This document shows, in pieces, positions 1 through 13,843 of a stretch of 64,000 nucleotides of DNA. Under the pieces are notes generated by a model. The model worked only from the letters and a program-made list of their open reading frames with translations. It did not search any database and was not told the origin of the DNA. The translations under genes and the position numbers were made by a program. Within the stretch, counting starts at the first letter, position 1, and each line of letters starts with the position of its first letter. Source of the stretch: Fistularia commersonii (lineage: Eukaryota; Chordata; Actinopteri; Syngnathiformes; Fistulariidae); contig JBBMNZ010000013.1 of NCBI GenBank assembly GCA_037954325.1, positions 8,924,501 through 8,988,500 on the forward strand. Reading direction: 5' to 3'.

Positions 1-889
1 AACTTCACTTTATATTATTATTATTTTTATTATTACTTGATATCAAATCTTATTAAGGGTCAATTTTGTGATACTGTTAAGCCATAACGGGGCATACTAA
101 GATTGTTACTATTATATGTTTGATGACTCTTGCAGTCACTCCTTTAGATGCCAACATCTATTCTGAAAGCATGAGCAATTCTAAAAAATCCTTCTTCTCA
201 GGCCTCTGGCACACATAAATTGAATTGAATCCCTTCACACTGGTTTAAGAGGCCCTGGTTCATCTATAATTATATCATCAAAAGGAAAAATAAGTTGAAT
301 ATTAATCAGATTGTACATCATAATATACTGTGTAGGTAATATAAGTGAACTCAATCTTAAGTTAACAATAACTATAATTGACTTGTCCAGGTTTCAGTCT
401 GACTGCAATCAGTACAATTGTTTATTTTCATTTGTAAATTTTGACGGCCACTTACAAATTCATCGTTCACTGGCCATTTCATTTGGTTTGGGGTGAAAAC
501 AAATTGTGCTTGGTTTGATCTTTTAGTTTTGATATCCATGGGCCTTTGTGAAAGCATGCCCCATTCATCAGTGCTCAGTAATATAGTGCTGACATAAGAT
601 CAGTAACCGAGGCATCCTTACAACCACATTCATCATAATTTAGAAAGCAAAATTGATCACAAACGACCAAGACCAATAAAAAAAGAGCCTTCCAGACATG
701 TATGTGCACAGTCAAGTAGTTTGCTGTTAAAATCAGAAATATTTTGAAGCATGTATATAGAAAAATAATACCAAAACTAAAGCAAAGTTCAATAATGTCA
801 GGCACATTCTTTTTGTCATTAGTTCATCATGAACAAAGTCAACAAAGCTTTGGATGAAGACATACTTGGTTGTATATATATGTATATAT
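1..889. other. Intergenic, nothing recognised
   Basis: AT-rich sequence with a short (TA)n run at about 874-893 next to the first SINE-like copy. No coding or RNA signal seen. Confidence 0.6.
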
Positions 890-1061
890 ATATTAACCCA
901 TTATTGATGAACCATGAGCAGTACGCATGCAGTCCCCCAACACTAGGGGAGCAGTTGGGGGTTTAATGTCTTGCTCAACAACATGTTGACACAATAGAAG
1001 GAGCGGGGAATGTTCGGTTCCAAAGACAATTACTTTACCTCCTGCGCCACATCGCCCCCAT
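890..1061 (-). mobile_element. tRNA-derived SINE-like copy
   Basis: The reverse complement begins with a GGCGCAGGAGGTAAAG-like head, has GGAACCGAACATTCCCC near a degraded B box, then TTGAGCAAGACATTAAAC and the tail CATGGTTCATCAATAATGGG. It shares this order with copies at 6.2 and 54.6 kb. Confidence 0.6.
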
Positions 1062-1766
1062 ATATATGCCATTCTACACTTCATCTGACATTTTTTCCGA
1101 TTTCCAAGATACTCTAAACATGAATGATTAAGCCCCAGAACTAAATCCAGTCATTGTCATCTTTAATATTGAGGCAAAGAAAATGGCCCGGGCCATCAAA
1201 CACAACCCATGCTGACAGCCATAAACAACACGATGATCAGGGCGTAAAGGTTTTTTCAGAATTGGAAATCAGTCTGACAGCCACCCAGCGAGAATTGCCT
1301 CTGCTCTATTGCAGTCACCCCTATCTCCTCTCTTTTTTTAGGAATGTAATCTACTTGTCAGGGGAAAACAGGACAAAGAGATGGAAAAAAAAAAACAGAG
1401 GAATGGGCTAAAATACCTGTCTCCACTTTGTGAGACTCCTCAGTTGATTAATGAAACAATTGACTGGATGATTAATACATGCACAAGGTACATAAAAAAA
1501 GTCCAGGGAGACTTGGAATGACAAGATATTGATTTCCTCTTTTCTATCTCTTCATCTCTTACCCTATAACAATGACAACAACCCTGGACAAAAAGCAGAA
1601 TTTTAAATATCCAGCACATCTCCATAATCACTGAGGTTACTTTACATTGGATTTCACAGTAGCTACTGTGCAAAGCTTGCCACTCAATCAGAAAGCATCC
1701 CCTGTGTATTCAAACATATCACAATTCCCCAAAGGGTTGGTTAAATTAGCAATGGGTAATGATAAA
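1062..1766. other. Intergenic, nothing recognised
   Basis: No exon-like or repeat structure identified between the SINE-like copy and the RTE copy. Confidence 0.6.
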
Positions 1767-2850
1767 TTGGGCAATGCAGCGTCAAGCCGGCATAGACCTG
1801 TTTCTTCCTGACACAGTCCCAAGCTCGGATAAATGGATAAATGTAGAGACCTGCGTCAGGAAGGGCATCAGGCGTAAAACTTGCCAAAACCAAACACGCG
1901 AATCCAACCCAATAATCACATTCCGGATCGGTCGAGATCTGGGTTAACAACAACCACCATTTGTTCCGCTAACCTACAGGGTACCAGTAGAAATTGGGCC
2001 ACTGTAGGTCGAAGAAGGAGAGGAGGAAGACATGTTCGGAAGCAGAGAGAGAAGAGAAAAGGCAAGTGTCTGGGACCAAGAGCAGGGACTTAGAATATTT
2101 GGACAACAACAGAAAAAGGGAGAGAGTTGGTTAACATGATGCAGAGAAGGAAGGTGGATATACTGTGTGCCCAGGAGACCAGGTAGAAAGGTAGTAAGGC
2201 TAGATGCTTTGGAGCAGGTTTTAAGTTCTACTATCATAGTATTGACAGGAAGAGAAATGGAGTTGGAGTTATCTTGAAGGAGGAGTTTATTGGGAATGTG
2301 TGGAGGTGAAAAGAATGTCAGATAGACTTATGAGTCTGAAAGAAGAAGTGGGACACTGAGGAGACTGAAGAGAACAAACGGGAGTACAGAGAGATACAGC
2401 ATAAGGTAAATATAGAGGTAGCAAAGGCAAAACATCAGGTGTATAATGACTTGTATGCTCAGTTGGACAGTGAGGAGGGAGGGAATGATGTGTACAAGTT
2501 GGCTCTGAGCCCATTCTCGTTTGCATAGGAGAGGTGGAGGTATGCTCTGGACAGGAGAGGAATGAAGGTTAGTTGCAGCGAGACAGAATATGTGTGTGAC
2601 TGAGAGGAGCCCAGGTGGAACAGTGACGCTACAGCGAGTGGAGATGAGGAAGTCGGAGGATTTCAAGTACTTAGGGTCAACAGTCCAGAGCAACGAAGAG
2701 TGTGGAAAAGATATAAAGAAACAGGTTCAAGCCGGTTGGAATGGGTGGAGAAAAGGGTCAGGGCTACTATGAGATAGAAGACTATCAGCCAATATGAAAG
2801 GTGTACAAGGCAGTGGTGATATCAGGGATGCTGTGGCCCTTGTAGATCAG
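1767..2850 (+). mobile_element. RTE-clade LINE, decayed and internally deleted
   Basis: The left end is a leader shared with the copy at 50.8-51.4 kb (GCGTCAGGAAGGGCATC). It is followed by an endonuclease start at about 2136-2185 reading RRKVDILCAQETR, whose QET holds the catalytic glutamate of this endonuclease fold. Next come GVGVILKEE near 2260-2285, a linker-like segment near 2340-2510, and the end of the reverse-transcriptase region at 2660-2772 (FKYLGSTVQS, then QAGWNGWRK). Most of the polymerase between 2510 and 2570 is missing, and stops and shifts break the frame. I infer a dead copy of the fish RTE (Expander-like) group; the family name is from memory. Confidence 0.7.
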
Positions 2851-2884
2851 CTGGCTGGTGGACACGGATCACATCAACTGCCCA

Positions 2885-3760
2885 AGTCATGACTGTCCGA
2901 ACTTTTTACACTGGCTGGTCCACGATGAGGCACTGAGGTAGGAAAGCCCTGCATACCCTGGCAATGTGACCTGCTTTATTACAACATATGGAGATGGGTT
3001 TTCCATCTGCTTGATAATGGTAGAGTCGAGGTTGATGGCCAGATGGGCATTGGGAAGGACCGGGGTCAGCACGTGCCTGTCCCAGCTGACTAAAGATAGC
3101 ATCGACCTGCGCCTGCTGCTAATGAAAACATTATTTGAGCTCAGTGAGCTCCGACACAGGGCTGACAGTGACGGCATTGGTATCTGCCTCATATGAGTGA
3201 CGCAAGTAAGCGCTAGCTGGAGGTGTTTGGGCATGTCTCTTCAGGCATTCTTGGGTTCCATTGCATATACTGAGAAAGGTCAGGGTGCCATTAGATGAAA
3301 TTTTATCTGATAAATCACCTTGCAGTTTGTCATCATGTAGGCCTTCAACAAAGTGCTCACGCAATACACGTTCATCATTATCCAGGTTGTCATCCCTATC
3401 CTTCATTTACTCCATGAGCTCCATCAAAACATGGGAATATTCCCTAACAGATTAAGTCTCTTGTTACCAGCGGTGATAAAACTGGCAGTACACTGTGCTA
3501 AGAGATTTTAAACAACAATGGAAATTGTCTTTTGAAATTGCATATATCTTCTATCTTCAGCTGATGGACTTTACTCCCCTATTAGCTTGCCCATCCAACA
3601 AATCATACACAAAGAAGGCCTGTTCTAAAAGAGAAACTGGGCGGGCCAAGAGAGAATAACGCACCTCTTCAATCCAGTCCTTCACTGAAATATTATCCAC
3701 TGATCTCTTGCCCAAAAACCTGGGACATTTTCGCTCCCATGGCACACACACCAACCATAG
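2885..3760 (-). mobile_element. Ty3/gypsy-like gag remnant
   Basis: Three minus-strand reading segments occur in gag order. Segment 3754-3557 has PRFLGKRSV and SVKDWIEEVR followed by LLEQAFFVYDLLDG. Segment 3406-3131 has DERVLREHFVEGLHDDKLQ, the gag-core phrase seen in fish gypsy elements. Segment 3234-2887 continues toward the C-terminus. Stops and frame changes separate them, so this is a dead fragment. No LTRs or polymerase adjoin it. Its right flank carries an RTE 3' scrap at 3775-3875. Confidence 0.5.
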
Positions 3761-3774
3761 AAAGGAAAAATGTA

Positions 3775-3875
3775 CAATCTTCTTCTTTTCCTTTGGCTAC
3801 ACTCTTCGGGGTCACTGCAGTGAATAAACCTCCTCAATCTAACACTATTCTCTTTATCCCATTCTCTGTAAAGGA
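3775..3875 (-). mobile_element. RTE LINE 3'-end scrap
   Basis: The phrase TTCGGGGTCACTGCAGTGAATAAACCTCCTCAATC, here only partly matching, aligns by eye with the 3' ends at 50.8 kb and 57.6 kb (GGGGTCGCCACAG then AAATCAACCT). About 100 bp remain. Confidence 0.5.
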
Positions 3876-6211
3876 AAAATTTATAATGCACTCATCGTAC
3901 AATGTTATCTTTCACTATTACTCCCAATAGGTAACAAAGTTTGAATGTTCTACTGCGTCTTTGCATCCATGATGAGGTCATCAACCTCTTATTCATGAAA
4001 GAAATTTTGTAAGCAATCGATGTGTGTTTGGAGTGAAGTGTCCAGGTTTGTAGATAACTAGACTTCAAATTCTCAGGTGGCAGGTAGAGAGGAAGGCTGT
4101 ACTACACCGCACTACAGACTGGACATGTAAGTAAACTGACTCAGGCACAAGAGTATTCAGACATTAGGTACGGGGGATGAAACAGGCAAACAGCAAGGTG
4201 GGAACAGGGAGCTGAGGGGACAAGAACACAAGGAACAGGGCCAGACCGACGAAGACTGATTACTGACGGGTAAAACTCGTTAGAGCAGGGAAAGGGATCA
4301 CATCGTGAGGTGAGTTTAATGTAGTTACCAAAGCGGGATATGGGTGACAAGAACATTGAATCAAGTAAATCAGGAAACGGCATAAGACACGATATGAAAT
4401 GGATATATCAAAATATCAAAAATGACATACCAATATCAAAAATCAGAAAACAAACAAAAATGTCCAAAGGCAATATCATGGCATTTTCGATATGCTGAGA
4501 CCAAAAAATACAAAATTAAAGTTGGCAAGCCATAACTGCTTGTGTAAAAAATGTGTTATATGGTTGGGGTTCGTACACTGGTCTCAAACAATCACTCTAG
4601 CCAGCCATTCAGCACAAGCATTCCCTTGTGTTTAATAACAATAACCACTGCCCATTGGATGGGGTTATTAACCACAGATTTTTTTTTTTTTTTTGTCCCA
4701 GTAAAAGGGATCTTTATTGCCTTTGTATTGGTATCTGTGTTGTCAGCTCCTAACTAATGCTTATCATAGTCCACTAAGTCAGGTAAATTTTTATTTATTA
4801 AGCACAAAAACAGGTTGCCTCAAAGGGTTATAAAGGGTTTAACAGTGAAAAGATTGTCATCATTTATCCTAAAACACCAATCAACTTGTAAAAAGAGCCT
4901 TTCAACATATGAAAAAATGGGAGAAACATCAGGAAGAGCCTCAGAGGAGTGAAATCTCTCCAAGGCTGATGTGCTCGGTTCATGCACTTGTGCAATAACT
5001 GCAATAACACCTTATTCCCCCTCACAAAACAAATCCAGGAGGAATGAAAAGTAAGAAACAAAACAGCTGGTCAAAAATACCAAGTAATATGGTATTAATA
5101 GCTTGTGTTGATTTCAAATATTTGCTTTAGGTACCTAAAAGTTACAAAGGAGTAAAATAAAGGTTTTCCTGCAAAATGGCAGAAACTGAAAAGTCTGAAA
5201 GCAGATTTTGCCTCTGGAAGATAACCTGTAGCACAGGAAGTTTAAGATACTGAGGAATTTTGAAGATTATTTCAATATAAATGACACACTGAGCTTTTGT
5301 TACATGGTGCCATCAAGACACTTATGTGCTCATAACAGTTGTGCAAAGTGATCTGGTCCCTCTCCTCTCAGATAGGGACAAAGAGAGCAAGAGAAGGAAT
5401 TGAGAGGTGTTGTCAGAGGGAAAAAGGTGCTTACTGTCACTGTTTACCTTTCCCTGGAGCTAAGGCAGCATTATTATGTCACATGAAGGGATCAGAGGGG
5501 TCAAAAGTTCTTTTCTCAAAACACAAAACTCACTTTGTCCCTCTGAAAACTTACCCAGCAGGGAAACAGAGGAAAGTAGACTCATTAATTGGAATTCTAG
5601 ACCCGAGGTGTTGAGGGTGCACAGGAGCTTTGAATGAGAAAGTCAATGGCAAGCTTTCATTGTGAAAGTCAGTCGTGCTTCAAATGTAGACCATAGCTGG
5701 ATTTTGATAAATGCATCTCACAGCTGGAAAAAATGGGGATTTTATTGTATAAACATGTGTAAGAGGTTTATCATTCCATGACATTTTTGTGATAGAACAT
5801 GCATAAGAATACAACTGCAATTTTCAGAAGTAAATTTGGGGGATGTCATTCTCTGTCTGTGATCCGGCAATTCCGAAATGATCTATTTTATGATCAAATA
5901 TGAAACTCAAAACTTTGGGGAACTTAACGGATAAAGGGAAATGATAATCTATATCTAATCAAAATAAAATTGAAGGTCATTGTTTACATAGAGATCTGAG
6001 GGTTTTGCACCCTGAAAAATTGTGAACAACATCAAATCAAATCTCAAAGTTAAAAAAGTGTTTCCTTGTGTGTATATTGTATGCATGCGTTTATTTTGCA
6101 AAAAATGAATTAAGAACCAGCCCACATGCCCTGGATTTCTTATAAAACAGAATCTGCAGGCCAATTAGAACTACTGTCTCAAGTGCAGCCACCAAACATA
6201 CCACCACAGCC
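3876..6211. other. Intergenic; possible retroelement leader at 4090-4390
   Basis: At 4090-4390 the sequence is richer in G and C, with a minus-strand open stretch of 80 codons. It lies upstream, in minus-strand terms, of the gag remnant and could be its leader or LTR, but no second LTR is visible. A poly-T run is at 4679-4694. The rest is plain AT-rich sequence. Confidence 0.45.
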
Positions 6212-6430
6212 ACCAACATGGGGCCGGTGTGGTAGAGCAATCATCTTTAGAACCGAACATTCCTGGTCCGCTTCCCGACTCTTCCTAGTGTATAGAAGAG
6301 AAAGACACTGAACCCCTAACTGCTCCCCTGGTGCTGGTGGACAGCAGCCTAATGCTCATGGTTCATCCATGATGGGTTAATTGCAGAGAATGAATTTCCC
6401 CACGAAGGCTTAATAAAGGATTATTACTAT
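6212..6430 (+). mobile_element. tRNA-derived SINE-like copy
   Basis: The head GTGTGGTAGAGCAATCATC resembles an A box. It is followed by GAACCGAACATTCCTGG, ACACTGAACCCCTAACTGCTC and the tail CATGGTTCATCCATGATGGG, then TTAATTGCAGAGAATGAA and an ATTATT-rich end. Confidence 0.65.
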
Positions 6431-9400
6431 TATTAAATGATAATTATTATTAAAAGGTAGTTCAGCATAATTATAACAGATAAAAACAATGGGTAAAAAA
6501 GTTGACATTTTTGTTAAGAAATCTGTCATGGTGGAATACAGGTGGACTTGTCCTAACAATATCCCTTAACTGACTTTAAAAAAAAAAAAATGACTGACTG
6601 TTATCTTTAACTTTGGATCATCTTTCATTTCTATCAGTGAAACTACTCAGCCTGAATAGAGTGAGATAGAATTTGAGGGAAAAAAAAAATGACAAAATGA
6701 CTGACAACTCTCAACTACACTTGGTAGAATTTGAGAGTTTTAAGTTGTTTGAAAACTAAAGTTTGGTGTGATGTTGGCGCTTGAGCAGAAGCAGCATTAG
6801 AGACAGCTGGACTTTCAGCTGAGCATGGGGTTTACAGCACCTGATAGAGGACAGCTGGCTGCCCCATGTGTTTTCTGTGCATGTCCCACATGTCCCCTCT
6901 GCCCCTGAGTCTTGTTAGCCCCAGATGGTTCTGCAGCCCATCCAGGCTCCCTATCTCCACTGAGCAATGAGCCAGTCACAATGAGGCGAAGTGGCACAAC
7001 AGCATTCTCAGACAGAAGTCATGGTCAATCCATCACACTGGACAGTTGCACACTGTGGATCATCGACCAGCTGACACAGGTTTCTAGCCTCATATGTACA
7101 TCATGGTCAACAGAAAATCCAAACAATTGCAAATAAACTGTCCTTCTTTTTTAACCATCGCTTACAATAAATTTTGAAGAAAATTTGGAGCTCAGATTTT
7201 TTCTCACGGTCAGGTAATTATTGGTATTAAAGCAATAGTTTACCCAGAAAATACATTTTTGTTGAAGGACCGTTCCTCATAGTGGATCTTGTCTCTTTGG
7301 GACCTCAAAATCACTCCAATAATGCTTTATTGCTGTTTCAGCCAAAAGGAATACAGCAATCAGTAACATAGACTCCAAATTTAATTTGAACAGAATAAAC
7401 ATGAAATGCATTAAATACTTCAATGCAGATTGGTCTACCTGAAGAGTAACCTTTGCATGGTTTCACAAACACGAGATTCTATGTATCACTGAGATTTTTG
7501 TTTTGTTGAAAGTATTCCTTAGGGACACAGTAACATAGTATTGGTCAGTTCTGAATGTTTATCATTTGAATATTTTCATCTGAATTATTGCTTTTAATGC
7601 TGTTATCACTTGTAAAAAGCAATTGAAGAAGCAGAGAAAAAAAACTGAAATTGCACAAACGATACTATTTTCACGAACGTGGCTGAACAATGAAGTGATT
7701 CCATTGTTTTTCCTCAGATTAACAGAGGAGCATGAATGGGTCTCTGTTTACTGCAGATATGTCGCAGTGATTGCAGGAGCTATTAAATGTCGCTGCACTG
7801 ACAGCTGTCAGGGGTCATGCATCAAATGACGAAGTGAGGGAGAGTTGGAAAGAAAAGGTGAATGGAAGGGAATGCAAATGTGCTGAGGAAGGACAAAGAC
7901 AAAGTGATAAAACATGTTTTGGATGATTACTCCGGGGTTCATCCAGTACTCTTTGTTCATCTTTCTCAGATTTTGCATCCCTAAACTGCCAACCTAAATT
8001 GGGGAGCCCTAAGTCTTTGGTGATGGCTTGACCATTATTTTAAAGGTCTGAAATTAATTTAATATTTGTGTTTTGACTTTAGAGAGCTAGAGTACATTTG
8101 ATTGGATGTTTACCGATATATCCAGCTGTAAATATACTTATAATAAGTGATTTGATTTAATTCTTGATAATTACTGAACTTGAAATCTTTTCCGTGTTTT
8201 TTAGTAAACTCCCTTTGAAACTTTCCCACTAGCCTTGGCCTCTGCCCGTTGCACGCGGGCAGGGCATGCTGAAACACTTTATTAAGCAATTACTTTGTGA
8301 CTGCTGGACAATAAACATAGAGATTCCATCTTTGTCTGTCAAGACTCAGTATGAAATTTAACTACCAGTATAGTTAGACACCATTAATTCTTGTTTTCAA
8401 GCAAAACCAAATGCAATCATAAATATTACCTGCAACCACTATCTGACTGTAATACATCACAAGTCAACTGTGACTGTCATGGTGAACCAGATTCTTGACA
8501 ATGCCCATTTTTTTGTTGTTTTAAATGTTTTTAAAACATGTGAAGATCTTGCAGAGTTACTTTGTTACTTGACAATGACGAATGCAAAAAACAAACCAAA
8601 GAAATCATCAGTCATATCATTAATTTGAAATGTATTCATTTGTCATGCCTTTTTTTTTCTTTTTAAATATCTTCATTATCGATAGTTATTTCATAGGTTA
8701 CCTATACCTATGCTGTCTCTGGTGGTGGAAAAAGTTTCACACACTAAACAAAACTCTTTCTAATGGCATTTTCACATCATCACAGTTCTTGAGAATATTT
8801 GCTTTTAGAATATCTCTTAAGAACATTTCAGCATGCTTACATAAACATTAGGCTTAAGGCATAGAAATCAATTTTATTTGTGGACTGACCACTAATGGTG
8901 GAGGCTTGCATGGAAGGTGCTATCCAGCTCATTAAGAAAGCAACACCTTCAGTATCTTTTTTGGGGTAATTTCGACTCAAACAAGCGTTCAACAAGTACT
9001 CTTCGAATAAGAAGGGTTGACCTCAGAATTTGAAGGTCCCTATTAGAAATCATCAGCCTCCTGTGACAATTGTTTGGATCAACAGTTAAATTAATAGCAC
9101 ACTCTTAATGTATCTTCTTGGCAGACATGTAGTGACAGTCTGATTTGCACTGGCACTGTTTTTTTCAGACAAAACACACACAAAGACATCCATCTGCATT
9201 CTCCATCGAGTACTCAATGCAAACCTACAGGTCACATCATGCTGTTTACTTTTTAATCACCTCTCAAGGACACAGACCTTTATCATGGCTGACCAGCGCT
9301 GTGTCCCACCTTCCCCCCAATATGCCACCGAGTTACGGAGGCCCCGTTGGAGCTCTTTAAAGGGCAACAGGACAATGGAAAAATGCAGCGTATGCTTAAC

Positions 9401-11092
9401 ATTAAGCCATTTGCTCCAGACACCCCCAATCCATCAATGTCTTTCCTAGGCAACCTTTTTTTTCCCCCTAATACTGAATTGCTGGTGCTCCAGGCCTTAC
9501 TTACTTTTAGTGGAGTCATTTCCATTGCGAAACTATCCATTTAGGGGATGCATCAGGGTTCGAATTAAAGTTTTGTCTGTACACCAGAGTAAATTGTCTT
9601 AACATGAGGAAAAACATCTTTAATATCTCAGGTTGTTTGTTTCTATGAAAACTGTTTTAATGCTCTGCTGTTGTTTCGAAGATGTAAACTCTTGTACTGT
9701 TCCACAGGGCTTTTTCGAAAACAATACCCAAAACTGCTTGGTATATGATTTAATGGTTCTAATAACTGTCTCTGAGTTCACACCTTCCCATCTATCAGGT
9801 CTTGTCAGCTTTCAATCTTCCCCTGCTTCTTGATACAATCACCCGGTAGCCCTCGATCCAGAGGCTATTTATAATTGAAAGTGTTCAAGTTGTCAGTGAC
9901 ACACACTGACACTGAATGGTTAGGATTTACAAGAATGATCATTGCAAAACTGTCTTTTTTGTTTGTTCTTTGTGTAAGTACAATTACGGCAGGATTTCAG
10001 AGGGGCCGGCCTAAATTGAATTCCTCTTACAAAGGAAATAAAATATGGGTTTGGAAGCTACAATCGATTCTGGTCATTTTATTTTCATACATGATAGCAA
10101 GAGCAGCTGTGAAAAACGTTGATAAGTCCACAGCACTCCGGCCCTATTTCTGGTTTTATGATTATTATTTTCCGTCTCTAGACGAGGACAGAGATAAATT
10201 GTTTTTCCTTCTCCATTAAACATATGGCCTAATGATACTTGTCTTAAACCTTTCTCAAGGTCAAGTTACTGTATTTCATTTTCTTTTTTAGTAGCAGTTT
10301 AGAATTCAGTCAATAAAATGACCTAACATCCAAAATGATTGAACATCCCTCATAGTAGTGATGAAGTATCTGTTTCTCCTCCCTTTGTCAAATGTTGTGA
10401 GGAGTTCATCATGTGCAGATATTGTTAATGGAAAAGGCCATAACAGTGGTGAGGCTTTTTGAAAGCTGGTATCCAGAGTTGTATGATCACCTTTCTCACT
10501 CGGGTCACTCTTGTGGCATATGACATACAAAGGTTGTTGCCAAAAAATTTCTTCCAAGCTCAGCCCTTGATTGTCTCCAATGTTATCACAAGAGAAATCT
10601 TTCTTTCTTTGGTGAAGGATGCTTCTCTTAATCTAATAGTCAAATACAAAACAGTCTGCAATGTCAAAAATGTAAACTCAATGATGTAAAAGAAGATACT
10701 GGCCAATCTGAGATCTATCTTTCTTTCTGCCTTTTAAATATTGAATAGAAAGAAAAGTAAGATGTGTTTTCCCATGGTCACTGGCAAGCTCTATTCTCCG
10801 TCAGTCCTCAGATGAAACTCATCTAAGTCAAGCGGTCTTTAAAAACCTTATTATATATGTCATCTATTTAGCACTGTCTCGTTAAACCAAAGTACATTTG
10901 GCTGTTCCTTTCACTCTCACTATTCTTCACAATGATATGTAGATGATGTGCCCCCACGTTCATGTGCCAGCACTTTCTATCCTGTTGGTGTTTCACTAAG
11001 GCCATTCAATATTCAGTCTTTGTCTATACTGTCTGTCCTGCACAAAAGGTCACAGAGAGCATGGAGGCAGTCCCCGTTGACATTGGGCCAGG
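6431..11092. other. Intergenic, non-repetitive
   Basis: Long stretch without a recognised repeat or exon. Segments at 6780-7080 and 9270-9540 have more balanced base composition but no supported reading frame. Confidence 0.6.
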
Positions 11093-11265
11093 GATCCATC
11101 CATCCAGCCATCCATTGTCTACTGCTTATCCTACCCAGGGTCGTGGGGAATGCTGGAGCCCATCCCAGCTGCCATTGGACAAGGGGCGGCGTCCACCCTG
11201 GGCTGGTTGCCAGTCAATCGCAGGGCCACAAATACAGACAGACAACCTTTCACTCACTCATTTTG
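11093..11265 (+). repeat. Interspersed fish repeat (CCATCCATCC type), class unknown
   Basis: It begins CCATCCATCCAGCCATCC, then CTACTGCTTATCCTACCC, GGTCGTGGGGAATGCTGGAG and CAGTCAATCGCAGGGCCAC. I recognise this as a common teleost interspersed repeat but cannot name its class. Confidence 0.55.
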
Positions 11266-12489
11266 CAAATCTTGGCAATATATTGGGCGAGAGATCCATT
11301 ATCCTAAAAGCAACTGACCTCCCAATACCCTGTGTTTATAAACCCAGTGTATATCGTTTATCATAAGTGACCAATAGAAGTTGGCTATTTTCTTCTTCTA
11401 TATATACATCATTTTGAGAAATATATCAAATTATGCCACAGTATATCACAACATTTTTCTGGAAAGAGAAAACATAAAGTAGAAATTGTTTTTTTTTTTT
11501 TTTTAGATAACATAATAATAGCCAAATGCAAGATACGTGCACAATTTGATGCCAAAGTAACAAAATGTTGGGATGTGTAATGGTAAAAGGGCAATCCAAC
11601 AAGGCCTGATTAAAAAACATCGGCTTTCAAGTCAAGGTTATACGTCTATCGCCTATAAATTCGCTTTCTTTACTTTGTTAAAATAAAGACTTGGATAATT
11701 CCAATCTCAATAATGTATGTGTAATGGTGACAGCATTAAGCTTCAAAGATTATGAACCAATTTAATAAGATGCCTGTGTCATTCTTACTCTGTGGGTTTG
11801 ATTCATTTGGTCAACCCTCATTTTCCCATTAACACTGCTGGATGTCAGCAAGAGACAGTTAGAACTGATGAGTTTCCAAATGCACAGGAATTAACAAAAT
11901 CAGTAGATATTTATTCACAGCAGCACTGCCAACTGAGGCACTTAACTCGTATAATGTCATAGAATTAATCGGTTATTTTAAACATCGCTTGATCACAGTG
12001 ACAAGGTTAAATCCCCAGTGAGTCATAACAGCACTGTTCTGTGTGCTTGAAACTAGAGGTCTGTTGGACTTAAGCACAGGTAAGTATTTGTCTTAAACTT
12101 GTGAGGGCAGTGATGACAATTACAGCTCTTAGCAGCTATGTCCAGATATTTGCATTTATCCATAAAGTCCAGTTACTTATGACTGTACTTCCAGTCAATA
12201 CTGTGTAAATGATTTGCCCTTTTACAGAGCTGTCACAATTTGTAAAGCAATCGAAAACATAAATACACTCAAATGTTACACTGCACGGTCAATACATGAG
12301 CTGCTCAGTACCAGTATGAAATTACTGTAGACGAAAAGTGGCCAAACATCATTAAAAAAATTGTGTACCAATCGTACAGATTGAGCCAGAGTCCCCAGAG
12401 AAACAGCATGCAAACCTCAGTTTGTTTTTATTTGTAAAACGGTATTAAGTATAATTTTCATTGAAACCACTTGCATTTTTCCCCAGTAA
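11266..12489. other. Intergenic, nothing recognised
   Basis: AT-rich with a poly-T run at about 11488-11504. No coding or RNA signal seen. Confidence 0.6.
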
Positions 12490-13791
12490 AGCAACTCATT
12501 GTTTTGACTGTCCTCTCGGTTTTTGTCCTCTCTGGTGCCCTTCCTTGTCTTCTAAGCAGTATCAAGACTGTTCTGCCCACCACTAGAGCCTCTCTTGCTG
12601 GTCTGTCCACACAACCTCTGACATCCTGCACTTTTCTTCTTCTTTCCGCTCACCTTAACCTTCCTCAGTGTTTGTCTTTCTCCTCACAGTCCTCATTTTT
12701 CATTCTCCATCTGCTCATGCCTTTCCTTCTCCACGCACCTATTTTTTTTCTTCTCCATTCTGCTCCCCTTTGCTTCTTCTGGTCTTTCCCTTCACATGCA
12801 CAGCATTGTTTTCCTCCTGCTCCTGTTTTCCTTTGTCATCAAGACCAGACAGGTCTTTCTGCTTCCATCACCTTCTTTCTATGTCCTTGTCTTTCTTCAC
12901 TCTCCCACATTTATACTTCTTAGTCCTTCTTGTGTTTTTCTTTCTCACATATTCATCTGCCCTCATTTCCAACCTCAAATCTCTCTTTCCATCCCTGCTC
13001 CCATGTTCTTCTCTTCACAGTCTTGTGGTTCTTTCCTCTCATGACCCGACCTCTACTTCTCTCCTGCTCCTGCCTGTCTTTCTCCTCAGACTCCCAGCTT
13101 GAAAGCACCTTGGACTGGCTCTCTTGGTCATTCTGATATCATCTAATTCTCCTCCTCCTCCTCCTCCCATCTTTGTTTCTGCCCAGACTTTTTATTTTTT
13201 TTTTTCGGTCCTGTCCTTCTTTCTCCTCAAGCTCTTCTTGTACTTTCTCCTGTGGCACTTGTCTTACTTTTTCTGTTGGTCTTGCTTTATTTTCGCATCC
13301 TGCCATTCTTCCTTTCCTCAGACCTTTTTCATTACATTGCATTGTCTTTGTGGTTCTATCTTTGTTTTCCGTATCCTTTTCATGTCCCCATGTTTGCATC
13401 CCAATACTTGTCATTCCTTCTCCTCCTGCTTCTGTCTCTCTTTCCTCACTTGCTGCAATTTTCTTTCCCTACCTCTTTTTGTCTTACCATCTCCTTAGAG
13501 CTTTGTCTGTCTTTAACTTCAAACTCAGGTTCTTCATTCTGTTGCTACTACCTTCTTTCTTTTTCATGACTTCCACACTTCCTTTATCCTTACTCCCGCT
13601 GCTGTCTGTCCCTCTTCTCCTGCTCCCATCTCTCTTTCTGCTTGTGTTCCTGTCTTTCTATCACCTCCTTGTCTGCTTACAATCACATTTTTTTCTTTTT
13701 TATTCCTGCTTCCTTCTTTCTTTCTCCTCCCGATCGCAGGTTTCCTCACTCTTTAATTCCCCTTTCTCTCATCTTCCATTCTCATTGGACT

Positions 13792-13843
<52 letters not shown>

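Noticed and set aside
12471..12923. 150-codon frame with a signal-peptide-like start
   Set aside because: It lies in the same pyrimidine-rich tract. The hydrophobic start is a by-product of T-rich codons, and no domain or splice structure supports it.
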